A stretch of DNA of 6,598 nucleotides from Clostridiales bacterium. Lineage in GTDB: Bacteria; Bacillota; Clostridia; Christensenellales; Aristaeellaceae. Below are positions 1 to 5,849 of the stretch, piece after piece. A program made the translations under genes and the position numbers. The stretch is taken from assembly GCA_012514225.1 (NCBI GenBank), contig JAAZAQ010000023.1, positions 1-6,598 on the forward strand, read 5' to 3'. Below the pieces are notes generated by a model that saw only the letters and a list, made by a program, of their open reading frames with translations, did not search any database and had not been told where the DNA came from. Every line of letters begins with the position of its first letter. Position 1 is the stretch's first letter.

Positions 1-953
1 AGAACCCCCAGCACGGCAGGCTGAGGGAGCACCACCAGTTCGGCATGGAGTGCTTCGGCACCATGGAGCCCAGCGCGGACGCGGAGGTCATCCTGACCAT
101 CCTGTCGGTCCTTTCCCGCATCGGGCTAAAAAACCTGGCGGTCAAGGTCAATTCCATCGGCTGCCCCGTCTGCAGGCCGGGCTATCACGAGGCGCTGAAG
201 GGCTTCCTGACCCTGCGCGTCGACCGGCTGTGCCCCCTGTGCCGGGACCGGCTGGAGCGAAACCCGCTGCGTGTCCTGGACTGTAAAGTGGAGGGCTGCA
301 GGGAGGCGAGCAGGGGCGCGCCGAGCATCCTGGACTATCTGTGCGGGGAGTGCGACGCCCACTTCTCCGCCCTCCGTTCGCTCCTCAGCGCGCGGGGGCT
401 TGACGCCCAGGTGGACGCGGGCATCGTTCGCGGGCTGGATTATTACACCAAAACCGTCTTTGAAATCATCGTGCAGACCCCGAAAGGCGAGATGACCCTT
501 TGCGGCGGCGGACGCTACGACGGCCTGGTGGCGCAGGTCGGCGGGCCTTCCCTTCCGGGGGTGGGCTTTGGCATCGGGACGGAGCGCATCATTCTGGAAA
601 TGGGGAACCAGGGCGTATCAGCCCCGGAGCCGCGACTGACGGATGTTTTTCTGGCCAGCCTGGACGAGGCGGGGCGAAAGGCAGCCTTCGGCGCGTGCAT
701 GGACCTGCGCGCCGCGGGCTTCAAGGCGGACTGCGACCACCTGGCGCGCAGCCTGAAGTCCCAGTTCCGCTTTGCCGACAAGCTGGGCGTGCGCCTGGTC
801 GCGATCATGGGCGGCGAGGAGCTGGCGCGCGGAATGGCCAGGTTGAAATCCATGGCGGACGGGGCGGAAATCGAAGTACCCCTGCAGGAGTTGGCGCCCG
901 CCGTGCGGAAGCAGCTCGGAGAAAACGACAAGATAAGCGAACAGGAGGCCTGA
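1..953 (+). CDS. hisS: Histidyl-tRNA synthetase, 5'-truncated by window edge
   Basis: This class II aminoacyl-tRNA synthetase charges tRNA-His with histidine in the cytoplasm. The reading frame is open from the left edge (first whole codon at 3) to TGA 951-953, giving 316 visible residues. E. coli HisRS is about 424 aa, so roughly 110 N-terminal residues including motif 1 are missing. The fragment begins inside motif 2 (GRLREHHQFG, nt 15-44). It continues with the HisRS signature RGLDYY (nt 429-446), the glycine-rich GGGRYDGL (504-527), motif 3 GVGFGIGTER (558-587), and a C-terminal anticodon-binding domain from about nt 630. Between motif 2 and RGLDYY lies an insertion with four Cys pairs (nt 162-353), where the E. 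coli enzyme lacks these cysteines. The ATG at 45 is internal and not a start. The stop lies 2 nt before aspS, so the two genes are probably one transcript. Confidence 0.97.
   Translation, partial: NPQHGRLREHHQFGMECFGTMEPSADAEVILTILSVLSRIGLKNLAVKVNSIGCPVCRPGYHEALKGFLTLRVDRLCPLCRDRLERNPLRVLDCKVEGCREASRGAPSILDYLCGECDAHFSALRSLLSARGLDAQVDAGIVRGLDYYTKTVFEIIVQTPKGEMTLCGGGRYDGLVAQVGGPSLPGVGFGIGTERIILEMGNQGVSAPEPRLTDVFLASLDEAGRKAAFGACMDLRAAGFKADCDHLARSLKSQFRFADKLGVRLVAIMGGEELARGMARLKSMADGAEIEVPLQELAPAVRKQLGENDKISEQEA
943..948 (+). promoter_or_regulatory. Ribosome binding site of aspS
   Basis: A perfect AGGAGG lies inside the last codons of hisS, 7 nt before the ATG at 956. It fixes the aspS start, although the same frame stays open upstream to about 500 by chance. 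Confidence 0.85.
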
Positions 954-955
954 TT

Positions 956-2746
956 ATGGCGGAATTTCTGGGGGATTGGCGGCGGAATTGCCGGTGCGCG
1001 GAACTGGGCGAGGGGGATGTCGGGCGTGAGGTGACCCTGATGGGCTGGGTGTCCCGCGTGCGCAACATGGGCGGCATCCTCTTCGTTTGGCTCAGGGATC
1101 GTTCCGGGCTCATCCAGGTGGTTTTCGACCATCGTCACCTGCCGGAGGACGCGTACCGGGTTGCAGAGACGCTGCGGCCGGAGTTCGTGATGGCCGTTCG
1201 CGGCGAGGTCAAGCGCCGGGACGAGCAGGCGGTCAACGCGGGCATGGCGACCGGGCGCATCGAGGTGGTGGCGAAGGAAGTTAAAATCCTCAACGAGGCT
1301 GCGACGCCGCCCATTTATACGGACGACGGCGTCAGCGAAAACGAGGCGGTCCGCCTGAAGTACCGCTACCTGGATCTGCGGCGCCCTTCCATGCAGCGCA
1401 TGCTGCTGACCCGTTCAACGGTGGTCAACGCCATTAGGCGGCACATGCTGGACGAGGGGTTTGTCGAGGTGGAAACCCCCATTCTCACCAAGTCCACGCC
1501 GGAAGGCGCGCGGGACTTTCTGGTGCCCAGCCGCATTCATACCGGAAAGTTCTACGCATTGCCGCAAAGCCCGCAGATATACAAGCAATTGCTGATGCTC
1601 GCGGGGACGGACCGCTACTTTCAGATTGCCAAGTGCTTCCGTGACGAGGACAGCCGGGCGGACCGGCAGCCGGAATTCACCCAGCTGGACCTGGAGATGT
1701 CCTTTGTCGAGCCCCGGGACGTGCAGGACACGGTCGAGGGAGCGTTCAAGGCCGTTTTCGGGCAGGCGAAAGGAATCAGCCTGACGTTGCCCCTGCCGCG
1801 GATGACCTGGAAGGACGCCATGGAAAACTACGGCAGTGACAAGCCGGACCTCCGCTTCGGAATGAAAATCAGCCTGCATGAAGGCTGGGCTGCGGATTGC
1901 GGCTTTTCCGTCTTTGAAAACGCCGTCGCCTTGGGCGGGACCGTCTGCGCCATCAAGGCGGAGGGGGCTGCGGAGGGCCTGTCGCGCAAGGAGATGGACG
2001 CCCTGTCCGAGTTTGTCAAGACCTATCATGTCAAGGGGCTTGCCTGGCTGGCCGTTTCCGCGGACGGCACGGTCCGCTCCAGTTTCGCCAAGTTCCTCAA
2101 GCCGGAGAAGATGGAGCAGCTGACCGCGGCCATGGGGATTTCTCCCGGTGACGCCGTGTTCATGATTGCCGACCGGAAGCTGGTCGCCCTGACCGCGATG
2201 GGCCAGCTGCGCGTCCGTCTGGGCAGGCAGCTGAACCTAATCGACCCGGACCGCTACGAGCTGCTCTGGGTGACCGAGTTCCCGCTGCTTGAGTGGAACG
2301 AGGAGGCGCAGCGCTACGCCGCGGCCCACCATCCCTTCACCATGCCGATGGAGGAAGACTTCCATCTGCTGGACGAGCATCCGGAACAGGTGCGGGCGAA
2401 ATCCTACGACCTGGTGCTCAACGGCATTGAGATGGGCTCCGGCTCCATTCGCATCCACGCCTCCGACCTGCAGGAAAGGATGTTCTCCCTGCTGGGTTTT
2501 ACGCATGAGGAAGCCTGGGAGCGATTCGGGTTCCTGCTGGAAGCGTTCCGCTATGGGACGCCGCCGCACGGCGGGTTCGCCTTTGGCATCGACCGGCTGA
2601 TGATGATGCTCACCGGCGCGGAAAGCCTGCGCGACGTTATCGCCTTTCCCAAAGTGCAAAACGCGTCCTGCCTGATGATGGACACGCCCTCCGCCGTGGG
2701 GGAGGAGCAGTTGCGCTTGCTGCACCTGCGGCAGGACAAGGGCTGA
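956..2746 (+). CDS. aspS: Aspartyl-tRNA synthetase, bacterial type
   Basis: This class II synthetase attaches aspartate to tRNA-Asp (and to tRNA-Asn where the enzyme is non-discriminating). It has 596 aa, close to the 590 aa of E. coli AspRS. An N-terminal OB-fold anticodon-binding domain (about 1-115, with GWVSRVRNMGG at 30-40) leads into the catalytic core (about 135-560). Motif 2 is FRDED at 228-232 followed by RADRQPEFTQ at 234-243. The bacterial GAD insertion occupies about 300-420. HHPFTMP is at 458-464, GSIRIH at 496-501, and motif 3 GFAFGIDRL at 540-548. The start is ATG 956, backed by an AGGAGG 7 nt upstream. It lies 2 nt after hisS, a common bacterial pairing. By hand alignment, Met38 falls where E. 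coli has Leu30 and where some non-discriminating bacterial enzymes carry His. tRNA-Asn recognition cannot be decided from this alone. Confidence 0.98.
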   Translation: MAEFLGDWRRNCRCAELGEGDVGREVTLMGWVSRVRNMGGILFVWLRDRSGLIQVVFDHRHLPEDAYRVAETLRPEFVMAVRGEVKRRDEQAVNAGMATGRIEVVAKEVKILNEAATPPIYTDDGVSENEAVRLKYRYLDLRRPSMQRMLLTRSTVVNAIRRHMLDEGFVEVETPILTKSTPEGARDFLVPSRIHTGKFYALPQSPQIYKQLLMLAGTDRYFQIAKCFRDEDSRADRQPEFTQLDLEMSFVEPRDVQDTVEGAFKAVFGQAKGISLTLPLPRMTWKDAMENYGSDKPDLRFGMKISLHEGWAADCGFSVFENAVALGGTVCAIKAEGAAEGLSRKEMDALSEFVKTYHVKGLAWLAVSADGTVRSSFAKFLKPEKMEQLTAAMGISPGDAVFMIADRKLVALTAMGQLRVRLGRQLNLIDPDRYELLWVTEFPLLEWNEEAQRYAAAHHPFTMPMEEDFHLLDEHPEQVRAKSYDLVLNGIEMGSGSIRIHASDLQERMFSLLGFTHEEAWERFGFLLEAFRYGTPPHGGFAFGIDRLMMMLTGAESLRDVIAFPKVQNASCLMMDTPSAVGEEQLRLLHLRQDKG

Positions 2747-2759
2747 CGGCCCGCTCGTC

Positions 2760-2788
2760 TTGTAAACAGAGGCCCGGTTTGCTATACT
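2760..2788 (+). promoter_or_regulatory. Vegetative (SigA/sigma-70 type) promoter for the asp23-nusB-folD operon
   Basis: The -35 box is TTGTAA (2760-2765, 4 of 6 consensus). A 17-nt spacer separates it from the -10 box TATACT (2783-2788, 5 of 6). A TGC at 2780-2782 supplies an extended -10 TGn element. The predicted transcript starts near 2795, leaving a leader of about 22 nt before the ATG at 2817. This is too short for a riboswitch or T-box. It sits in the only sizeable non-coding gap of the window, at the boundary between the synthetase pair and the next operon. Start-site mapping is absent, so this is a sequence-based call. Confidence 0.75.
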
Positions 2789-2801
2789 GAACCGAATCCT
2801 C

Positions 2802-2808
2802 AAGGAGG
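2802..2808 (+). promoter_or_regulatory. Ribosome binding site deciding the asp23 start
   Basis: AAGGAGG lies 8 nt before ATG 2817. A possible GTG start at 2808 in the same frame overlaps this Shine-Dalgarno and has none of its own, so the ATG is preferred. Confidence 0.85.
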
Positions 2809-2816
2809 TGCGAGAC

Positions 2817-3479
2817 ATGGTTCAGAAAAAAGACAACCTCCCCGTCAACGCTGAACCGGCGGTGCGGGACGGCGGTACGATTTCCTACGCGAACGAAGTC
2901 ATCGCCATTATCTCCGGCATCGCCGCCAGCGAGATTGAGGGCATCGCCGGCATGGTGACCGCAGGCGGCCTGGGCGAAATCATCAGTAAAAACCGCAACA
3001 TCACCCGCGGGGTCAAGGTGGAAGTCGGCACGGAGGAGGTTTCCGTCGACCTGTACACCATCGTCGAATACGGGCAGCCCATCCAGAAGGTGGCTTCCGA
3101 GGTGCAGGAGAACGTCCGCAAGTCCATCGAGTCCATGACCGGCCTGCGCGTGGTGCGCGTGGACATCCATGTCCAGGGCGTCAGCTTCGAGAAGGACAAG
3201 CAGGAGGCCCAAAGCCGCCTGGAAGCCGCGAACGTCCAGCACCTCCAGGCGCCGGAGCAGCCCAAAAAGGGCAGGAAGGCCGCGAAGGAATCCCAGGAAG
3301 CGAAGCCTCAGCCGGCGGAGGAACAAAAGCCCGACGCGAAGGAACCCCAAGGCGCTGCGCCGGAGGCCGTTCCGGAAGTACCGAAGGCGGAAGTCCCCGC
3401 TGAGGAAACTGAAGAGAAGAAGGCCGAGCCTGCAGAAAAGCCGGCCAAAAAACCGCCTGCCAAGCGCCGAAAGGCGTAA
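2817..3479 (+). CDS. Asp23/Gls24 family protein with long charged C-terminal tail
   Basis: This 220-aa protein has an Asp23/Gls24 (DUF322) domain at about 20-125. The family pattern is visible: TISYANEVIAIISGIAASEIEGI at the start of the domain (21-43), then GVKVEVG (65-71), VDLYTIVEYG (77-86), and IQKVASEVQENV followed by VRVDIHVQGV. Staphylococcal Asp23 is an abundant protein held at the membrane by AmaP, and its loss affects cell-envelope stress; B. subtilis YqhY is the relative encoded beside nusB. The next gene here encodes AmaP, so membrane-proximal assembly is the likely role. Residues 126-220 form a Lys/Glu/Pro/Ala-rich, probably disordered tail with an acidic cluster near 192-204 and a basic end (208-219). 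This makes the protein clearly longer than the 120-160 aa common in the family. It is the first gene of the operon and has its own promoter. No signal peptide or membrane helix is seen. The exact biochemical function is unknown. Confidence 0.93.
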   Translation: MVQKKDNLPVNAEPAVRDGGTISYANEVIAIISGIAASEIEGIAGMVTAGGLGEIISKNRNITRGVKVEVGTEEVSVDLYTIVEYGQPIQKVASEVQENVRKSIESMTGLRVVRVDIHVQGVSFEKDKQEAQSRLEAANVQHLQAPEQPKKGRKAAKESQEAKPQPAEEQKPDAKEPQGAAPEAVPEVPKAEVPAEETEEKKAEPAEKPAKKPPAKRRKA

Positions 3480-3484
3480 GCCCC

Positions 3485-4129
3485 ATGGAAGCGAAACTCA
3501 GGTTCAGCCAGCGTGTCGTCCTGCTCGCCGGGGCGCTGTTGCTGATTATCATCGGGGCCGCCATTCTGGCGGGCAGCCTGCAGTTCAATGAAATCCCCAT
3601 CCGCCGGGAAGGCGAGGGGTTTTTCACCATCACCCGCCTTGTGCTGGTCGTCGCGGGCGGTCTGACCATCCTGCTGGGGTTCTATCTGCTGACCCTGCCT
3701 CACAAAATGAAGGAAGGGCGGAATAGTTTCGTCGTCCAGCAGACGGATTCGGGCGAGATGCGCATCAGCGTGCAGGCGGTGGAGAGCATCGTGCAGAAAT
3801 GCCTTTCCCAGCATGAGGAAATCAAGTTGCAAAGTCTCCAGGTGTCGAACGCCCGCGGCGGCGTCATCGTCAGCCTCAAGGCGGACCTTGCCGGGAACAT
3901 CAACATCCCCCTGGCGGTTTCCGCGCTGCAAAAGCACATCCGGCAGCACTTGAGCGCCACCGCGGGCATCGATGCGAAAGAAGTCCGGATTTTGGTGCAA
4001 AGCGCTGAAAGCACAGTCGGCGCGTCGCCCTATCTTGTGAAGCCTGAAGAACTGAGCCTGCCGCGCAATGCCGCGCAGGGAGAATCAACAGCGCCCCCGG
4101 ACGGCAAACAGAACAAAAAGGAAGGATAG
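3485..4129 (+). CDS. amaP: AmaP-like alkaline shock response membrane anchor protein
   Basis: This 214-aa protein has two membrane helices, at about 11-31 and 51-71, joined by a short loop (about 32-50). A soluble C-terminal domain (about 80-172) follows, then a hydrophilic tail. The pattern around GEMRISVQAVESIVQ (90-104) and the following beta-rich segment resembles the Asp23-type fold, as expected for AmaP. In Staphylococcus aureus AmaP anchors Asp23 to the membrane. Location directly after an asp23 gene and before a DUF2273 gene is the family's typical context and is the strongest support. The ATG at 3485 is 5 nt after the asp23 stop. Its Shine-Dalgarno is weak (AAAGG-like at about 3470), so translation may be coupled to asp23. 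The family call rests on topology and context, since AmaP sequences diverge strongly. Confidence 0.85.
   Translation: MEAKLRFSQRVVLLAGALLLIIIGAAILAGSLQFNEIPIRREGEGFFTITRLVLVVAGGLTILLGFYLLTLPHKMKEGRNSFVVQQTDSGEMRISVQAVESIVQKCLSQHEEIKLQSLQVSNARGGVIVSLKADLAGNINIPLAVSALQKHIRQHLSATAGIDAKEVRILVQSAESTVGASPYLVKPEELSLPRNAAQGESTAPPDGKQNKKEG
4119..4125 (+). promoter_or_regulatory. Ribosome binding site of the DUF2273 gene
   Basis: AGGAAGG lies in the last codons of amaP, 6 nt before the ATG at 4132, and supports that start. Confidence 0.7.
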
Positions 4130-4131
4130 CC

Positions 4132-4500
4132 ATGAACAAACTGGAAGAAATGCTGAAAGATGCTTTCAAGCCCGGAACAGCCAGGGGCAAATTCTTTTTT
4201 GGCCTGGTTTTCTTCCTTCTGGCGCTGATGTTTGTGGTCTTCGGATTCTGGAAAACCCTGTTCATCGCGCTGCTGACCGCGCTGGGCGTTTTTATCGGCT
4301 CCGCTGAGACCATCGGCAAGGCGACCGCCAAACTGATTGATAAAATCTATCCTCCCCGCAACCAGAAAGTCGTCTACACCCAGGAGGATATCGAAAAGGT
4401 CAAAAAGGTCGCCGAGCTGAAGAAAAGCGCGCGCGCAAAAGCGGAACCCGCCGCCGGGGCGCAGTCGGAATCCGGGGAAGAAAAGGAAGCGAAGGGCTGA
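4132..4500 (+). CDS. DUF2273 family small integral membrane protein
   Basis: This 122-aa protein has two hydrophobic helices, at about 20-38 and 42-56, separated by the family's characteristic FGFWKTLFI turn (37-45). Glycine follows at 52 and 56, as in other DUF2273 members. A C-terminal extension (about 70-122) contains YTQEDIEKVKKVAELKK (82-98), likely an amphipathic helix, followed by a charged Lys/Glu/Ala tail. Many relatives are only about 60-80 aa, so the tail is extra. The gene lies 2 nt after amaP and abuts nusB with no spacer (TGA then ATG). The asp23-amaP-DUF2273 trio is a recurring cluster, and the inferred role is in the same membrane-bound Asp23/AmaP assembly. No enzymatic motif is visible and the molecular function is not known. 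Confidence 0.88.
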   Translation: MNKLEEMLKDAFKPGTARGKFFFGLVFFLLALMFVVFGFWKTLFIALLTALGVFIGSAETIGKATAKLIDKIYPPRNQKVVYTQEDIEKVKKVAELKKSARAKAEPAAGAQSESGEEKEAKG

Positions 4501-4899
4501 ATGGCGCGGCACGCGGCGAGGCGGGTGGCGCTTCAGATGATTTACGCCCGCCTGCTCGGCGGCGAGGATTGCGACAGCGTCCTCGAAGGCCGGGAGGACA
4601 CATTAAACGTCGGTGAAGACGAGCCGTTCATCCATTCCGCATTGGAAACGACCCTGCAGCGCGGGGAAGAATTCGACCGGGTCATCCAATCGCTGAGCCC
4701 CGGCCGCGCGCTGGAGCGGATTCCCCTCTTGGACCGTGCGATTCTCCACCTTGCGATGCACGAGTTGGCAAAGGGTGAGGATTCCCAAAGCGTGATCATC
4801 AACGAGGCGGTCGAGCTGGCCAAGCGCTATGGAGAGGACAGCGACGGACGGTTCATCAACGGCGTCCTGGGCAACGTGACGCGCAAGCATTTGCTGTGA
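4501..4899 (+). CDS. nusB: Transcription antitermination factor NusB
   Basis: NusB pairs with NusE (ribosomal protein S10) and binds boxA in nascent RNA, promoting antitermination and proper maturation of rRNA transcripts. The protein is 132 aa, a normal family length. It is all-helical, with the N-terminal arginine-rich start [16 protein letters not shown] (3-18), a central [14 protein letters not shown] (76-89), and the diagnostic C-terminal segment [14 protein letters not shown] (98-111) followed by FINGVLGNV (118-126). The ATG at 4501 immediately follows the TGA of the DUF2273 gene. A modest AAGGAAG at 4483-4489 sits 11 nt upstream, so coupled translation is likely. The stop overlaps the next start (GTGA, 4896-4899). 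Position between an Asp23 gene and folD matches the B. subtilis yqhY-nusB-folD neighbourhood. Confidence 0.96.
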   Translation: MARHAARRVALQMIYARLLGGEDCDSVLEGREDTLNVGEDEPFIHSALETTLQRGEEFDRVIQSLSPGRALERIPLLDRAILHLAMHELAKGEDSQSVIINEAVELAKRYGEDSDGRFINGVLGNVTRKHLL

Positions 4900-5840
4900 G
4901 GCGGGCCTTCCTGGGGCTGGACACCAGCTGTTACACGACATCCTGCGCACTGGTGGGCGAGGACGGTAACGTGGAGGCGGACGTCCGGATGGGCCTCCCG
5001 GTGCCCCGGGGTGAGCGCGGCCTTCGCCAGAGCGAGGCCGTTTTTACACATCTCAAGCAGCTCCCCGCGGTGCTGGAGCGGGGTTTCGGGCAGGCCGGGC
5101 CGGTTTCCCTGCTGGGCGTCTGCGCGTCCGGAAAGCCTGTGGACGCGGAAGACTCCTACATGCCGGTCTTTCAGGCGGGAGTATCCTTTGGGAAAGCGCT
5201 TGCGGTATCCGGGAGCACTCCCTTTTACCTCACGACCCATCAGCGCGGGCATCTTTCGGCGGCGGAAATCGGGCAAACGGACTTGCCTGGCCGTCACCTC
5301 GCAGTGCACCTCTCCGGCGGCACCACGGAAATCCTGCTGCGTGAAGGGGAATCCATCAAGCGGCTGGGCGGCACGGGGGACATCAGCGCGGGGCAGCTGC
5401 TCGACCGGGTGGGGGTGGAGCTGGGCGCTGCGTTCCCAGCCGGGCCTTACATGGAAAGCCTGGCCGAAGGCGGACATGCGTCCGGCAGATACCCCGCCTC
5501 CTTCCGCGAAGGCCGCGTCAGCTTTTCCGGCGCGGAGACCGCCGCGATGAGGGATTTGCGGCAGGAAACCCTCACGCCGGAACAGGTTGCCGCCGAACTC
5601 TTTGACCATCTTTCCCGCAGCCTGGCGCGCCTGATTCGCCATTGGTCCGAACAGACGAGCGCGGCGGCAGTGCTTGTCACCGGCGGCGTGGCGTCCTCCG
5701 CTTTGCTGCGGAATCGCCTTGAAAGCAGGCTGGGGAAATCGGCGCCTCAATTGAAGCTGCTGTTTGGAAAACAGGAATACGCAGGCGACAACGCCGTGGG
5801 CGTCGCGCGCATCGGTTTGAATCGCTTGCTCAACGAATAG
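4896..5840 (+). CDS. Kae1/TsaD-like domain protein (M22 'glycoprotease' paralogue), not TsaD itself
   Basis: This 314-aa protein has the ASKHA/Kae1 fold of TsaD, the enzyme family that makes t6A on tRNA. Recognisable elements are [14 protein letters not shown] (6-19, phosphate loop), VSFGKALA (96-103), HQRGH (115-119, the HxxxH metal site), SGGTTE (140-145), [12 protein letters not shown] (162-173), [10 protein letters not shown] (210-219), [10 protein letters not shown] (263-272) and [11 protein letters not shown] (297-307, with Asp298 as probable metal ligand). It differs from true TsaD: SCDE in the N-terminal loop is SCYT here, SGGHT is SGGTT, and it is shorter than the usual 330-345 aa. 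It therefore fits the Kae1-like paralogue found in Clostridia. Metal and nucleotide binding look possible; the substrate is unknown. The only plausible start is GTG 4896, overlapping the nusB stop by 4 nt without a clear Shine-Dalgarno, so translation is probably coupled to nusB. Confidence 0.85.
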   Translation: MRRAFLGLDTSCYTTSCALVGEDGNVEADVRMGLPVPRGERGLRQSEAVFTHLKQLPAVLERGFGQAGPVSLLGVCASGKPVDAEDSYMPVFQAGVSFGKALAVSGSTPFYLTTHQRGHLSAAEIGQTDLPGRHLAVHLSGGTTEILLREGESIKRLGGTGDISAGQLLDRVGVELGAAFPAGPYMESLAEGGHASGRYPASFREGRVSFSGAETAAMRDLRQETLTPEQVAAELFDHLSRSLARLIRHWSEQTSAAAVLVTGGVASSALLRNRLESRLGKSAPQLKLLFGKQEYAGDNAVGVARIGLNRLLNE

Positions 5841-5844
5841 GAGG
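5839..5844 (+). promoter_or_regulatory. Ribosome binding site of folD
   Basis: AGGAGG overlaps the TAG stop of the preceding gene and lies 5 nt before ATG 5850, supporting that start and tight coupling to the upstream gene. Confidence 0.8.
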
Positions 5845-5849
5845 AACAT

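Noticed and set aside
500..955. The aspS frame stays open upstream for about 150 codons, suggesting a longer or fused AspRS.
   Set aside because: This stretch overlaps the hisS 3' region out of frame, its translation is Arg/Gly/Ala-rich nonsense, and AGGAGG plus ATG 956 give the normal family length.
1415..2029. Long minus-strand open frame (about 200 codons) opposite aspS; similar ones opposite hisS, asp23/amaP, the Kae1-like gene and folD.
   Set aside because: They mirror well-supported genes in GC-rich DNA, show no recognisable domain, and lack convincing ribosome binding sites; they are shadow frames.
2736..2763. Possible terminator hairpin at the end of aspS (ACAAG paired with CTTGT, inner GGGC with GCCC).
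   Set aside because: The stem is interrupted, only 4-5 bp per part, and is followed by AAACAGAGG rather than a T-run; it also overlaps the -35 box.
2808..2816. GTG start for asp23 three codons upstream of ATG 2817.
   Set aside because: This GTG overlaps the Shine-Dalgarno itself and has no ribosome binding site of its own.
3169..3591. Open frame of 140 codons overlapping the asp23 tail and amaP start in another frame.
   Set aside because: Arg/Ser/Pro-rich translation is a frame shadow of the repetitive Lys/Glu codons in the asp23 tail; no start signal or domain.
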